DNA from: JASGDN01 sp049840815
Lineage (GTDB): Bacteria > Chloroflexota > Chloroflexia > Thermomicrobiales > UBA6265
NCBI GenBank assembly: GCA_049840815.1
Contig: JASGJI010000011.1
Location: 124,001 to 188,000 of the forward strand
Length of the DNA: 64,000 nt
Direction of reading: 5' to 3'
Below, piece by piece: positions 55,111 through 63,542 of this stretch (position 1 is the first letter of the stretch; each line of letters starts with the position of its first letter). The translations under genes were made by a program, and so were the position numbers. Below the pieces are notes generated by a model. It did not search any database and had not been told where the DNA came from. It saw nothing but the letters and a program-made list of their open reading frames with translations.

Positions 55111-55707
55111 ATGACCACCCTGCCCAACATCCCCTCCCCCTCGTCCCCGATCGAGATCTCCTGGCTTCACGCATGGGACGACGCCATCGCCGAATCGCGC
55201 CGCACGAAGCGGCCGATCCTCGTTGATGTCTATCAGGACAACTGCTTCGGGTGCGACAAGCTGGTGGATGTCACCTTCGCCGATCCACGTGTCGCCGAGG
55301 CGATCGTGAACCGATTCGTGCCGGTCAAGCTCCACCTCATGAACGACCGCGCGATTACCCGCGAATGGCAGGTCTTCTGGACGCCGACCGTGCTCTTCGG
55401 CGATCGCAGCGGCAAGATCCGCTACACCTCGCCGAACTTCCTGCCACCGGACGACTTCCTCGACCTGCTGGACATCGGGGAGGCGCTGGTCGCCATGCGC
55501 TGGCAGGGTTACAACGACGCGATCACGCTGCTCGAAGGGCTGGAGCGTCGCTCGCCGGAGGGGCCGCTGACGGCTGAGGCCGCGTACTGGCGCGGGATCG
55601 CCGCCTACTTCAAGGCGGGCAAGAGTTCCCGCGCCGCGCACGCCGTCTGGGACGTCGACCTGCTGCCGCGCTTCCCGGAGTCGATCTGGGCGAAACGCAT
55701 CCCGTAG
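55111..55707 (+). CDS. Thioredoxin-like protein with C-terminal helical tail
   Basis: 198 residues. Thioredoxin fold with CFGC active site (Cys 45 and Cys 48 in YQDNCFGCDKL), TFADPRVAEAIVNRFVPVKL, and the cis-Pro in WTPTVLFGDRSG, as in DUF255/YyaL-type or DsbD-gamma domains. A C-terminal helical region (about 125-198) resembles a TPR unit (ITLLEGLERRSPEGPLTAEA). No signal peptide, so cytoplasmic. It faces the DinB-like gene tail to tail. Confidence 0.85.
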   Translation: MTTLPNIPSPSSPIEISWLHAWDDAIAESRRTKRPILVDVYQDNCFGCDKLVDVTFADPRVAEAIVNRFVPVKLHLMNDRAITREWQVFWTPTVLFGDRSGKIRYTSPNFLPPDDFLDLLDIGEALVAMRWQGYNDAITLLEGLERRSPEGPLTAEAAYWRGIAAYFKAGKSSRAAHAVWDVDLLPRFPESIWAKRIP

Positions 55708-56201
55708 CGACTCAGTCCGGCACAGCCTCCACCAGCGCGACGATCCACTCGGCCAGCGATCTTCTCGCGCAACAGGGGAGGATTGGCCGGATCGGCTGCA
55801 TCCCCGGCAGGAATCGGTGCATTGAACTGGTCCGGTTCGAGGCCACCGATCGTGGTGAGCAACTCGGTATGGGTTGCCCGCACGCCAGTGCGCACGTCTT
55901 CCAGCTCGCGGTCGCGATTCAGGTCGTAGATGACGGCGTTGAGCGTGTCGATATCACCATTCACCCACAGTTCCTCGTCCACCCCGAGACCGGCGTGGAA
56001 CGGATACCCATTGAGCATGAAGATGACGCCGCGCTCCCATGCCCCGAGATGGGCGATGTGATCCTGTCCGCGCCACCCAGCGGCATCTGTCGGGCCGGTG
56101 AGATCCTCATCGGACAATGCGTTGATCGTCGTCCAGAAATCGCGCCACGATGTCTCAATCTCGTCCAGGACGATCCTGGCCTCGGTTCGGTCCTCGCTCA
56201 T
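55605..56201 (-). CDS. DinB/ClbS-like protein, likely frameshifted at its 3' end
   Basis: 198 residues as read. The four-helix DinB/ClbS/DfsB pattern is clear: IVLDEIETSWRDFWTTINAL, GWRGQDHIAHLGAWERG, LLTTIGGLEPDQFN. From LLREKI (around 55765) the frame continues as Arg/Gly-rich sequence that overlaps the convergent thioredoxin gene by 103 bases. One base shifted, the same DNA reads AEWIVALVEAVPD and stops at 55712, four bases short of the neighbouring stop. I infer a one-base insertion or sequencing error. ATG with AAGGAGG upstream. The family includes resistance and nuclease-like proteins; activity unknown. Confidence 0.82.
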   Translation of the reverse strand: MSEDRTEARIVLDEIETSWRDFWTTINALSDEDLTGPTDAAGWRGQDHIAHLGAWERGVIFMLNGYPFHAGLGVDEELWVNGDIDTLNAVIYDLNRDRELEDVRTGVRATHTELLTTIGGLEPDQFNAPIPAGDAADPANPPLLREKIAGRVDRRAGGGCAGLSRYGMRFAQIDSGKRGSRSTSQTACAARELLPALK

Positions 56202-56273
56202 GCTCGCGTCCTCCTTGGATCGTGCGTTCGGCGGTCGATGGGCGAAGGAACGCCAGTGACATGCCACGACCAC

Positions 56274-57551
56274 TCAGGCCGCAAACGAGGCCGCACCTTG
56301 ACGGTTGACCGCCCGCTGAATCTTCCGCACCGCCGCGATCACGTCGTCCATGTCGGCGGCGTCCCCAAGCAGGAGCGATTGGGGCAGCATGACGACCTCG
56401 TTGCAGATCGCCTCGGTCACGGGGAGGTCCAGCGCCCCGAAGCGGGTCGGGGCATAGTCGGGGTCGTAACTGGTCGCCCGCGTATCGAAGGCACGATTGA
56501 CGAAGAGTGGCTGCCGGTTCAGCGGAACGGGGTAGCCGGGACTGCACGGAACCCCCTCGGCCTTGAGCGCGTCGAGGAACAGCTCCCGCGAGAGGCCATC
56601 GAAGGCCGCCCGGTCGTACCGGAACCAGTAGAGGTGATTCCCATGAATACTCGTGCGGGGGTCTCGCCGCTGGGGCCGGATCCCATCGATCTCGGCCAAC
56701 CCGGCATTCAGGATTCGCCCATTCGCATCGCGCCGCATGCGCTGCTCGTCGAATCGGGTCATCTGCGCGGTGAGGATCGCCGCCTGAAACTCGGTCATCC
56801 GGTAGTTTCCGCCCAACCGCACATGCTCGTACCAGATGCCGTCCTTCTGGCGTCCGCAATTCCGGAATGACGTAATCAACTCCGCCATCTCGGGATCGTT
56901 CGTGACCACGATGCCGCCCTCACCGCCGGTGAGGTTCTTGGACGCCTGCATCGAGAAGCTCCCGACCTCGCCCCAGCTGCCCACCGGACGCCCATTCCAG
57001 ACGGCGCCGTGCGCGTGGGCCGCATCCTCGATCAGACGGACGCCGTGCCGCCGCGCGATCTCGCACAGCCGGTCCATATCGGCGGGATGCCCCCCCAGGT
57101 GCACCGGGATGATCGCCCTCGTACGCGGGGTGATCGCCGCCTCGACCGCATCGGGGGAGATGCACCAGGTACCGGGATCGATGTCCACGAAGATCGGCAG
57201 GGCATTCACCTCCAGTACCGCAGTGGCGGTTGCGAGGAAGGTGTAGGCCGGCACGATGACCTCGTCGCCGGACCCGATGCCCATCGCCCGGAGGATGAGC
57301 GTGAGGCTGACGCTGCCGTTCATCACGGCAACGCCGTGCGCGACCCCGTGCAAGTCCGCGAAGGCCCGCTCGAACGTCTGGACGAACGCCCCTCCTCCCG
57401 GCTCCGACCATTCCCCACTATCGAGCACCTGAAGCAGGTTCGCGTGCTCCTCTTCACCGAACTGCGGCCACGCGGGAAACGCCTTCTCCCGCACCGGGGC
57501 GCCTCCATGCACTGCCAGGTCCCCAACCCGTCCCCGCGTTACCTGTGTCAC
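56274..57551 (-). CDS. DegT/DnrJ/EryC1/StrS family aminotransferase
   Basis: 425 residues, PLP-dependent sugar aminotransferase family. NGSVSLTLILRAMGIGSGDE, PAYTFLATATAVLEVNA and IEDAAHAHGAVW precede the PLP lysine in SMQASKNLTGGEGG (about 202); NYRMTEFQAAIL and the C-terminal PLNRQPLF complete the pattern. These enzymes transaminate keto-sugars or, in some cases, act on scyllo-inosose. GTG start after GGGAGGG. Divergent from a ROK regulator; a sugar-linked role is plausible but the substrate is unknown. Confidence 0.93.
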   Translation of the reverse strand: MTQVTRGRVGDLAVHGGAPVREKAFPAWPQFGEEEHANLLQVLDSGEWSEPGGGAFVQTFERAFADLHGVAHGVAVMNGSVSLTLILRAMGIGSGDEVIVPAYTFLATATAVLEVNALPIFVDIDPGTWCISPDAVEAAITPRTRAIIPVHLGGHPADMDRLCEIARRHGVRLIEDAAHAHGAVWNGRPVGSWGEVGSFSMQASKNLTGGEGGIVVTNDPEMAELITSFRNCGRQKDGIWYEHVRLGGNYRMTEFQAAILTAQMTRFDEQRMRRDANGRILNAGLAEIDGIRPQRRDPRTSIHGNHLYWFRYDRAAFDGLSRELFLDALKAEGVPCSPGYPVPLNRQPLFVNRAFDTRATSYDPDYAPTRFGALDLPVTEAICNEVVMLPQSLLLGDAADMDDVIAAVRKIQRAVNRQGAASFAA

Positions 57552-57802
57552 GACCGCCCTCCCGGGAGATATGAATCAACGGGGCCTCACACGGCGAATC
57601 GGCAAGGCCCTGGACCCCCACGCAACAGCTTGGCATGCTTTGTCAAGAAATTTACCCGCGAAGATCGGGAAGGGCAAGTGGACACCGTCAGGTATGCTCA
57701 ACGCAGCCGCCTGCATGATGATGTCCAGTTCCCCGCATAGCCGATGGGATGCCACAGGGTGCATCCCGCCCACAGCACCGACGATCGAAAGGACCATTGC
57801 CG

Positions 57803-59020
57803 ATGGCGAAACGCCGCGCCTACAGCAACAGCCGCAGCGCCATCATCAGTCTCCTGATCGAACATCGGACCCTGTCGCGCATGGAGATCTCGCGCCTGAC
57901 CGGCCTCAGCCGGGCAGCGATCTCCCTCTCCGCGAACGAGCTCGTCGCGGAAGGCGTGATCCAGGAGATCGGTGTCGCCGCATCCACGGGAGGGCGCCGA
58001 GCCGTCATGCTTCGGCTCGGCGGGGCGACCCGCCTGGTAGCCGGAGCGGCATTCGAAGGCGACACCTGCCACGTGTCGCTCGTCAATCTCGACGGCCAGC
58101 AACTCGATCGCATCGCCATCGAACATGCCGGGCCGCGTACCCCGGAAGCGGCTATCGATCTCACCGCCCGTGCCGTGACCACGCTCATGGCAGATCGGGA
58201 ACCGGATGCGCTCATCGGCTGCGGGCTGGCCTTCACCGGCCAGATGCATGCCTCCACCGACACCTTCTCCAGCATCGGCTGGGCCTTCACGGCCTATCCC
58301 CTGCGCCAGCAACTCTCCCGTCGCCTGCGGGTGCCGGTCGAAGTGATGGACAATGCCCACGCCGCCGGACTCGGCGAGCTCTGGCTCCTGGGCCGGGAGC
58401 ACCGCAGTCACCTGGTCTACGTGTACGCCGGAAATGGCGTCGGTGGCGCGATCATCGCGGATCGGGAACTCCATCCAGGCCGGGATCACGCTGCCGGAGA
58501 GTTCGGGCAACTGCTCCTCGATCCGAATGGCCCAGACTTCCCGTGCGGACATCGCGGCTGTCTCGAAGGGTATCTGAGCCACGACTACCTGCTCGCAATC
58601 CTCGACGACGCCCGCCAGACCGGCATCGTGACCGCCATTCCCCCCGATGTCCGGGAGGCGGATTTCGCGACCGTCGTCGCACTCGCCGAAGCCAACGGCG
58701 ATCCTGGCGCCATCCTGATCATGGAACACGCCGCACGCTGGCTCGGGCTGGCCATCGCCAATCTGATCACGATCTTCAATCCGGACGATGTGGTCATCGG
58801 CGGCCCGGTCGCACGCTGGGGCGAGCGATTTTCCGACCTCATCCGCATGCATGCGTCCCGGCTTACCGCACCCCACACCTTCGCCGGGGTCACGATCCGC
58901 CCGGGATGCCCCATCGTGGAGGCGGTCACGCTCGGCGCCGCCGCCTCGATCATCAACCGCGCCCCGGACCTGCTCACCCCAACGGCGCGGGAACTCGCCG
59001 ACGGTCGCGGCGGGCGATAG
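57803..59020 (+). CDS. ROK family transcriptional regulator
   Basis: 405 residues. N-terminal winged helix (about 8-60: ISLLIEHRTLSRMEISRLTG, LSRAAISLSANELV) is joined to a ROK sugar kinase-like domain. The zinc motif is CGHRGCLEGYLS (about 250), preceded by EFGQLL, and the phosphate loop is AGNGVGGAII. Similar to NagC/XylR-type repressors that respond to sugars. ATG with GAAAGGA upstream. The divergent DegT aminotransferase is its best target candidate. Confidence 0.93.
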   Translation: MAKRRAYSNSRSAIISLLIEHRTLSRMEISRLTGLSRAAISLSANELVAEGVIQEIGVAASTGGRRAVMLRLGGATRLVAGAAFEGDTCHVSLVNLDGQQLDRIAIEHAGPRTPEAAIDLTARAVTTLMADREPDALIGCGLAFTGQMHASTDTFSSIGWAFTAYPLRQQLSRRLRVPVEVMDNAHAAGLGELWLLGREHRSHLVYVYAGNGVGGAIIADRELHPGRDHAAGEFGQLLLDPNGPDFPCGHRGCLEGYLSHDYLLAILDDARQTGIVTAIPPDVREADFATVVALAEANGDPGAILIMEHAARWLGLAIANLITIFNPDDVVIGGPVARWGERFSDLIRMHASRLTAPHTFAGVTIRPGCPIVEAVTLGAAASIINRAPDLLTPTARELADGRGGR

Positions 59021-59161
59021 CGTATCCTGTCCTCGAACCGATCCCCATCCGGCAGCACCGGGGTACACTGCGCGTGCAACGCAGCGTCGCGTCGCGCCCC
59101 TGCCATGCCTCGCATCCTTAGTCGGCCGGTCCTCGCGCAGCGACCCGGCGCAGGAAGTGCC

Positions 59162-59722
59162 ATGACCCTGCCAAGCAGCAACACCTCCACGGATACCACC
59201 ACCACCTTCGGCGAGCGCCTGAAACAGAGCATCAGGGACATCCCGGACTTCCCGGAGCCGGGCATCATGTTCCGCGATATTTCGACGCTCCTCGCAAGCC
59301 CGGAGCTCTTCCGCCAGACCGTCGATGCCATGGCCGCGCCTTTCAGCGAGATCGACAAGGTCGTGGTGATCGAAAGCCGTGGCTTCATTCTCGGCACCCC
59401 AATCGCCTATGCCATCGGTGCCGGTGTCGTGCCGGTCCGCAAGCCGGGACGCCTGCCCGCCGAAACCCTCTCCGAGAGCTACACGCTGGAATACGGCTCG
59501 AACTCGCTGGAGATTCACCGGGATGCCATAGCCCCCGGCGAGCGCATCCTCATCGTGGACGACCTGCTGGCCACAGGCGGCACGGTGAACGCCACCGTCA
59601 AACTGGTCGAGCGGCTACAGGGAGAGATCATTGGCGTCTCCGTGCTCGCCGAACTGAGCGCGCTGCACGGTCGTGACACGCTTCCCCCGGGCGTCGCCGT
59701 TCATAGCCTCGTCGTCTACTAG
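59162..59722 (+). CDS. apt: Adenine phosphoribosyltransferase
   Basis: 186 residues. Salvages adenine with PRPP to AMP. IRDIPDFPEPGIMFRDIS is the family start, with VVVIESRGFILGTPIAYAIG, VPVRKPGRLPAE and the PRPP loop ILIVDDLLATGGT (about 130-142). The length is typical. ATG two bases after AGGAAGTG. 141 bp after the ROK gene and 23 bp before the FAD oxidoreductase, so an operon with the latter is possible. Confidence 0.96.
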   Translation: MTLPSSNTSTDTTTTFGERLKQSIRDIPDFPEPGIMFRDISTLLASPELFRQTVDAMAAPFSEIDKVVVIESRGFILGTPIAYAIGAGVVPVRKPGRLPAETLSESYTLEYGSNSLEIHRDAIAPGERILIVDDLLATGGTVNATVKLVERLQGEIIGVSVLAELSALHGRDTLPPGVAVHSLVVY

Positions 59723-59745
59723 CCTCATCACACGGAGAACGCCGG

Positions 59746-61008
59746 GTGTCGTCCTCGCTCGACTCGCGCATTCCCTCGTCCGTTCAGACGGTCGAGACCG
59801 AGATCCTCGTCATCGGGGCTGGCCCCGCAGGCATCGCCTCCGCACTCGCCGCCCACAAGGCTGGCGCGCGCGTGACAATCGTCGATGAGGCAGCGGAGGC
59901 CGGTGGTCATCTCGTCTGGGAGGTTCCCGATATCGAGGAGCCGCCAATCGCCCCCATGCCACTCTGGCGGTCGGATCTCTCCCGCTCCGCCGCCGCCGAG
60001 TTGATCGGGGAGGCTATCGACTACCGCCCGAACACTGCCGTCTGGGGCATCTTTCCGGCTGCCCCGGGCACCTTCACCGTCGGCACCTACGACGCAGCCA
60101 ACGATCGCGGGGTGGCGATCACCGCGCGCGCGGTGATCGTCGCCACCGGCACGAGGGATCGTGCCTGGCCGGTCCTGGGATGGGAGCTGGATGGTTTTGT
60201 CACCGAACGGCAGCTCCTGAAGCAGCTCCATCAGGACCTTCCTCCCTTTGGCAGGCGCTACGCCCTCATTGGCGATGGCACCGCGACCGAACAGGTCAAG
60301 GCCGCCATCGCGCTCACGGGCGGCCAGATCGTCTTCCACTCGGTGGATATCAACCACCTGCGAATCGAGGGCGACGGTCGTGTCGAGCGCATTGCCGATC
60401 GTAGCGGCCAGGTCGAGGTCGATATGGTGGTGATGGCGTTCGGCCAGCGGATTGATCCCATGCTCGCGGTGCAGGCTGGTGCCGCCCACACGCTGCATGT
60501 CGGGGAGGCGGTCCCGGTGCCATTCCTCACCTCCGATGGCGCGACGACCATTCCCGGCCTGTTCGTCGCCGGCGAGGCAGCGGGCGTGCAGGGCGCACGG
60601 TGGGCGTATCAGCATGGGGAGCGCGTTGGCGCCGCCGCCGTCCGTGGTGTGCCCGCCCACGAGCCGCCAACCGGCATCTGGATCGACCCGGAGAAGCCAC
60701 GTCGCCCCTTCTTCCCACCCCCGCGCGACCGCGCGATCATCGTGGACCGGGAAGAAGGCGTGACGCTCGGCGAGATCCAGGATGCGATCGACACCGGCGC
60801 CTATGACATCAACGACATCCGTCGCGTCACCCGCGTCGGGATGGGGGAATCGCAGGGCGCGGAGAGCCTGCCGGTCGTGGCGACCATGCTGCTCTGGCGA
60901 GACAGCGCCATCGCCGACGAGCGCCTGCGGGCGCGGGTGCGGCCGCCGGTCCGCCCGATCCCGTTTCACGCCTTCCTTCCCGACGCCATCGCCTCCGTCT
61001 CCAGGTAA
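59746..61008 (+). CDS. FAD/NAD(P)-binding oxidoreductase (opine/hydroxyproline dehydrogenase alpha-like) with degenerate BFD domain
   Basis: 420 residues. FAD motif ILVIGAGPAGIASALAAHKA (about 19-38), ATGTRDRAWPVLGWEL, second nucleotide-binding loop YALIGDGTATEQVK, and GLFVAGEAAGVQG match HcnB/OoxA-type subunits of cyanide synthase, opine oxidase or D-hydroxyproline dehydrogenase. The C-terminal segment (about 330-385) is BFD-like: VTLGEIQDAIDTGAYDIND, TRVGMGESQGAES. The four cysteines that normally hold a 2Fe-2S cluster there are replaced (IVDREE for IVCRCEE; GESQGAES for GxCQGRxC). GTG with CGGAGAAC upstream. Followed after 30 bases by its DAO-type partner. Confidence 0.87.
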   Translation: MSSSLDSRIPSSVQTVETEILVIGAGPAGIASALAAHKAGARVTIVDEAAEAGGHLVWEVPDIEEPPIAPMPLWRSDLSRSAAAELIGEAIDYRPNTAVWGIFPAAPGTFTVGTYDAANDRGVAITARAVIVATGTRDRAWPVLGWELDGFVTERQLLKQLHQDLPPFGRRYALIGDGTATEQVKAAIALTGGQIVFHSVDINHLRIEGDGRVERIADRSGQVEVDMVVMAFGQRIDPMLAVQAGAAHTLHVGEAVPVPFLTSDGATTIPGLFVAGEAAGVQGARWAYQHGERVGAAAVRGVPAHEPPTGIWIDPEKPRRPFFPPPRDRAIIVDREEGVTLGEIQDAIDTGAYDINDIRRVTRVGMGESQGAESLPVVATMLLWRDSAIADERLRARVRPPVRPIPFHAFLPDAIASVSR

Positions 61009-61038
61009 GCAGCCCTCGCATCAGGAGTATCTGCGTTC

Positions 61039-62199
61039 ATGCCAGCTCGTCCCTCATCCCGCGTCCTGATCGTCGGTGGCGGCGTCATTGGCACATCCAT
61101 CGCGTGGCACCTCGCCCGGCGTGGCGCCGATGTAACCCTGCTGGAGCAGCGAGGCATCGCCTCCGCCGCCTCCGGGTCGAGCGCGGGCGGCGTGCGCCAG
61201 CAGGGCCGCGACCTGCGTGAGCTCCCTCTCGCCATTGCCAGCATCGCGCGCTGGAAGGATCTCGAATCCGAACTCGGTGCCGACATCCACTATCGCCGCG
61301 ACGGGCATATCCAGGTGACTGAGCGCGAGGACGACCTCCCCGGGATGCACGAGTCGGTCGCGCGACAGCAGGCGGTGGGGCTGGATATCCGGCTGGTGGA
61401 GGGCGACGACCTCCGCTCGCTGGTGCCCGGCATCACGCCGAACGCGCTGGCCGGGACGTATACCGCGAACGATGGGCATGCCAACCCGATCCTGACGACC
61501 CACGCGTTCGCGTCCGCCGCTGTCCGCCATGGCGCGAAGATCATCCTTGACACGCGTGTGACCGGCTTCTCTCGTGTCGGCGAGCAGATCGCCGGAGCAG
61601 AAACGACCAATGGACCCTTTGCCTGTGACTGGCTGATCCTCGCCGCCGGCGCGTGGAGCACGGGCCTCGCGCGGTCGCTCGACCTGGACCTACCGATCTC
61701 GCCGATGGGCCTGCAGATGATGGCGACGACCGCGATGCCGCCGGCGTTGGCGCAGGTGGTTGGCGCCCTGAACCGTCACCTGAGCCTGAAGCAGATCCCG
61801 AGCGGGAACTACGTGATCGGCGGTGGCTGGCCGGGCGATCCGGATCTGGAAACGAACCTGGGGACGCCGCGCATGGCGAGCATCCTGGGAAGCATGGATC
61901 ACTCATCGGCGATCTTCCCGGCGCTGACCGGGGCAAAGCTGGAGCGCGTCTGGGTCGGGATCGAAGGGGAGACGGTCGACCAGGTGCCGATCCTGGGGCC
62001 GGTTCCGGGGATCGCAAACCTCTCGCTGGCGACCGGCTTCACCGGGCACGGATTCGCGCTGAGCCCAATCGTAGGGCAGCTCCTGAGCGAACTGATCCTG
62101 GATGGAACGCCGTCAATGCCGCTGGATGCGCTGACGTTCTCACGATTCGCAGCCGGTTCGACGCCGGACCTCCCGCAAGCACGCATCCACGCGGGGTAG
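61039..62199 (+). CDS. FAD-dependent oxidoreductase, DAO family (OoxB/sarcosine oxidase beta-like)
   Basis: 386 residues. FAD loop RVLIVGGGVIGTSIAWHLAR (8-27), SSAGGVRQQGRD, VIGGGWPGDPDLET, and the C-terminal GPVPGIANLSLATGFTGHGF with a substrate-site Gly/His. The pattern fits D-amino acid, sarcosine or opine/D-hydroxyproline oxidase beta subunits, which oxidise a C-N bond. It is 30 bases after the OoxA-like gene, supporting a two-subunit heteromer; a separate small 2Fe-2S subunit is not seen. ATG after CAGGAG at some distance. Confidence 0.9.
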   Translation: MPARPSSRVLIVGGGVIGTSIAWHLARRGADVTLLEQRGIASAASGSSAGGVRQQGRDLRELPLAIASIARWKDLESELGADIHYRRDGHIQVTEREDDLPGMHESVARQQAVGLDIRLVEGDDLRSLVPGITPNALAGTYTANDGHANPILTTHAFASAAVRHGAKIILDTRVTGFSRVGEQIAGAETTNGPFACDWLILAAGAWSTGLARSLDLDLPISPMGLQMMATTAMPPALAQVVGALNRHLSLKQIPSGNYVIGGGWPGDPDLETNLGTPRMASILGSMDHSSAIFPALTGAKLERVWVGIEGETVDQVPILGPVPGIANLSLATGFTGHGFALSPIVGQLLSELILDGTPSMPLDALTFSRFAAGSTPDLPQARIHAG

Positions 62200-62283
62200 G
62201 CGCGCGCGGACACGGACCGCAGGATCACGCAGCCGGCGGCGAATCGGCCTGGGCCCGTTGCGGCGAACCTCATTGCGCGGAGC

Positions 62284-62459
62284 GGCGAGACGCATTGCAT
62301 GGGGAGGCGGCGCGACACATTGGTCGCGCCGTACGCACGTCCGGTCGCCGGAGGAAATGTTCGTACGGCGGCACCGGCGTGTGCCGCCTTCATATGAGCA
62401 TCCATGCGTGCCAGGCATTGCTGCATGAGCATTTCGGCGCGACACATTGGTCGCGCCGT
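62284..62459 (+). repeat. Left REP cluster of the RAYT locus (inverted relative to right)
   Basis: About 175 bp matching 63187-63362 in reverse complement at about 95 percent by eye. It holds REP hairpins at 62309-62334 (minus, GTAC foot), 62363-62388 (plus, GTAC foot) and 62436-62457. The rest of 62200-62538 is non-coding and includes short GGCGAGACGCATTGC units. Confidence 0.88.
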
Positions 62460-62538
62460 CAGCACACCGACCGTGCGCTGACCTCTCGAAGACGAACACT
62501 TCTCTGTGAAGGACCCATCCAGCAAGCCCGAGGGATGC

Positions 62539-63048
62539 TCAGCATCGTTCGCGCTGTATCCGCGCCCAGCGCCGCTCGGGGTTGCGCTGAATGTAGTGAC
62601 GAATGGCGTCGAATTCCTCATCGCTACGAACGATTCTGTCATGAAAACTCGTGTGCCAGACTTTTCGGTCGAACGGTGCCCATCCCTGCTCCTTGACTCC
62701 TCGAATGTATGCATTCGTTGTCATGGTTTTGAACCACTGGACTATCTCAGACAGCGAGGCAGAATCAGTGGCGTCACGCTCATCCGGATGAATGGTAAGG
62801 AGGATATGGACGTGATCGGGCATCACGACCCATTCGCAGAGCTCCAGACGATGGAACTTCTCCGGGAGTGCTCGAATGTACCGCTCAATCATCGTGCCTG
62901 CATCGGTAGGAGTGAGGCCATCGCCATCAATCCATCCGAATAGTGATGCCGAACCATGCGTGATGATTGTCACAAAATAGGCGTTCGCAAGACGATAGTC
63001 ATATCCGGATAAACGAGGGTGCTTTCGGCCGTTGAACGGATATCCCAT
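62539..63048 (-). CDS. REP-associated tyrosine transposase (RAYT, Y1/TnpA_REP)
   Basis: 169 residues. HUH-type transposase family that binds and cuts REP hairpins as single strands. N-terminal RLSGYDYRLANAYFVTIITH; HUH pair in MPDHVHILLTIHP (His 79, His 81); catalytic Tyr candidate 114 in TTNAYIRGVK; KVWHTSFHDRIVRSDEEF and YIQRNPERRW close the family pattern. ATG preceded by GAGG nine bases upstream; an ATG at 63126 gives 26 more residues without conserved sequence. It lies between two inverted REP clusters. No stop or missing motif, so it looks intact. Confidence 0.93.
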   Translation of the reverse strand: MGYPFNGRKHPRLSGYDYRLANAYFVTIITHGSASLFGWIDGDGLTPTDAGTMIERYIRALPEKFHRLELCEWVVMPDHVHILLTIHPDERDATDSASLSEIVQWFKTMTTNAYIRGVKEQGWAPFDRKVWHTSFHDRIVRSDEEFDAIRHYIQRNPERRWARIQRERC

Positions 63049-63186
63049 TCCAACCTCAATCTTCTGTGAGAACGAACCTCCGATCCACACTTCATGTCTC
63101 CAGCGGAGATCATATGCCGAATACATGTCTGAATGAAGGCTGCACACATTGCTGACGCGCGATTGGTCCGGCGACCAGACGTGCGT

Positions 63187-63362
63187 ACGGCGCGACACGT
63201 TGGTCGCGCCGAAATGCTCATGCAGCGATGCCTGGCACGCATGGATGCTCATATGAAGGCGGCACACGCCGGTGCCGCCGTACGAACATTTCCTCCGGCG
63301 ACCGGACGTGCGTACGGCGCGACCAATGTGTCGCGCCGCCTCCCCACGCAATGCGTCTCGCC
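63187..63362 (-). repeat. Right REP cluster of the RAYT locus
   Basis: Mirror of the left cluster. REP hairpins lie at 63185-63210 (plus), 63258-63283 (minus) and 63312-63337 (plus), each with a GTAC foot. Beyond it (63340-63470) lie about five degenerate units of 22-27 bp built on CAATGYGTCTCGCC. Confidence 0.88.
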
Positions 63363-63481
63363 ACCCTGCGCAATGTGTCGCGCCGCCGCCCCCATGCAAT
63401 GCGCCTCGCCACCTCCCCGCACAATACGTCGCCCTGCCCTATGGCAATGTGGCTCGCCCCCTCCCCCCTACCGCACGCAAC

Positions 63482-63515
63482 GATGCCCCATCACGAGGAT
63501 TCGTGATGGGGCATC
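63482..63515. terminator. Perfect 15-bp stem terminator of the dipeptidase gene
   Basis: GATGCCCCATCACGA with its complement over GGAT, 28 bases beyond the leftward dipeptidase stop and facing the RAYT region. Confidence 0.75.
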
Positions 63516-63542
63516 GGCAACCAGAATCAGGCCAACCGGGAA

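Noticed and set aside
57630..57700. TTGTCA/TTGACA boxes between the DegT and ROK genes as promoters
   Set aside because: No suitable -10 at 16-18 bp spacing on either strand, so I did not list a promoter.
63340..63475. Tandem 22-27-bp units that could suggest a CRISPR array
   Set aside because: Units are degenerate, unequal and lack unique spacers; no cas genes are nearby. They belong to the REP cluster.
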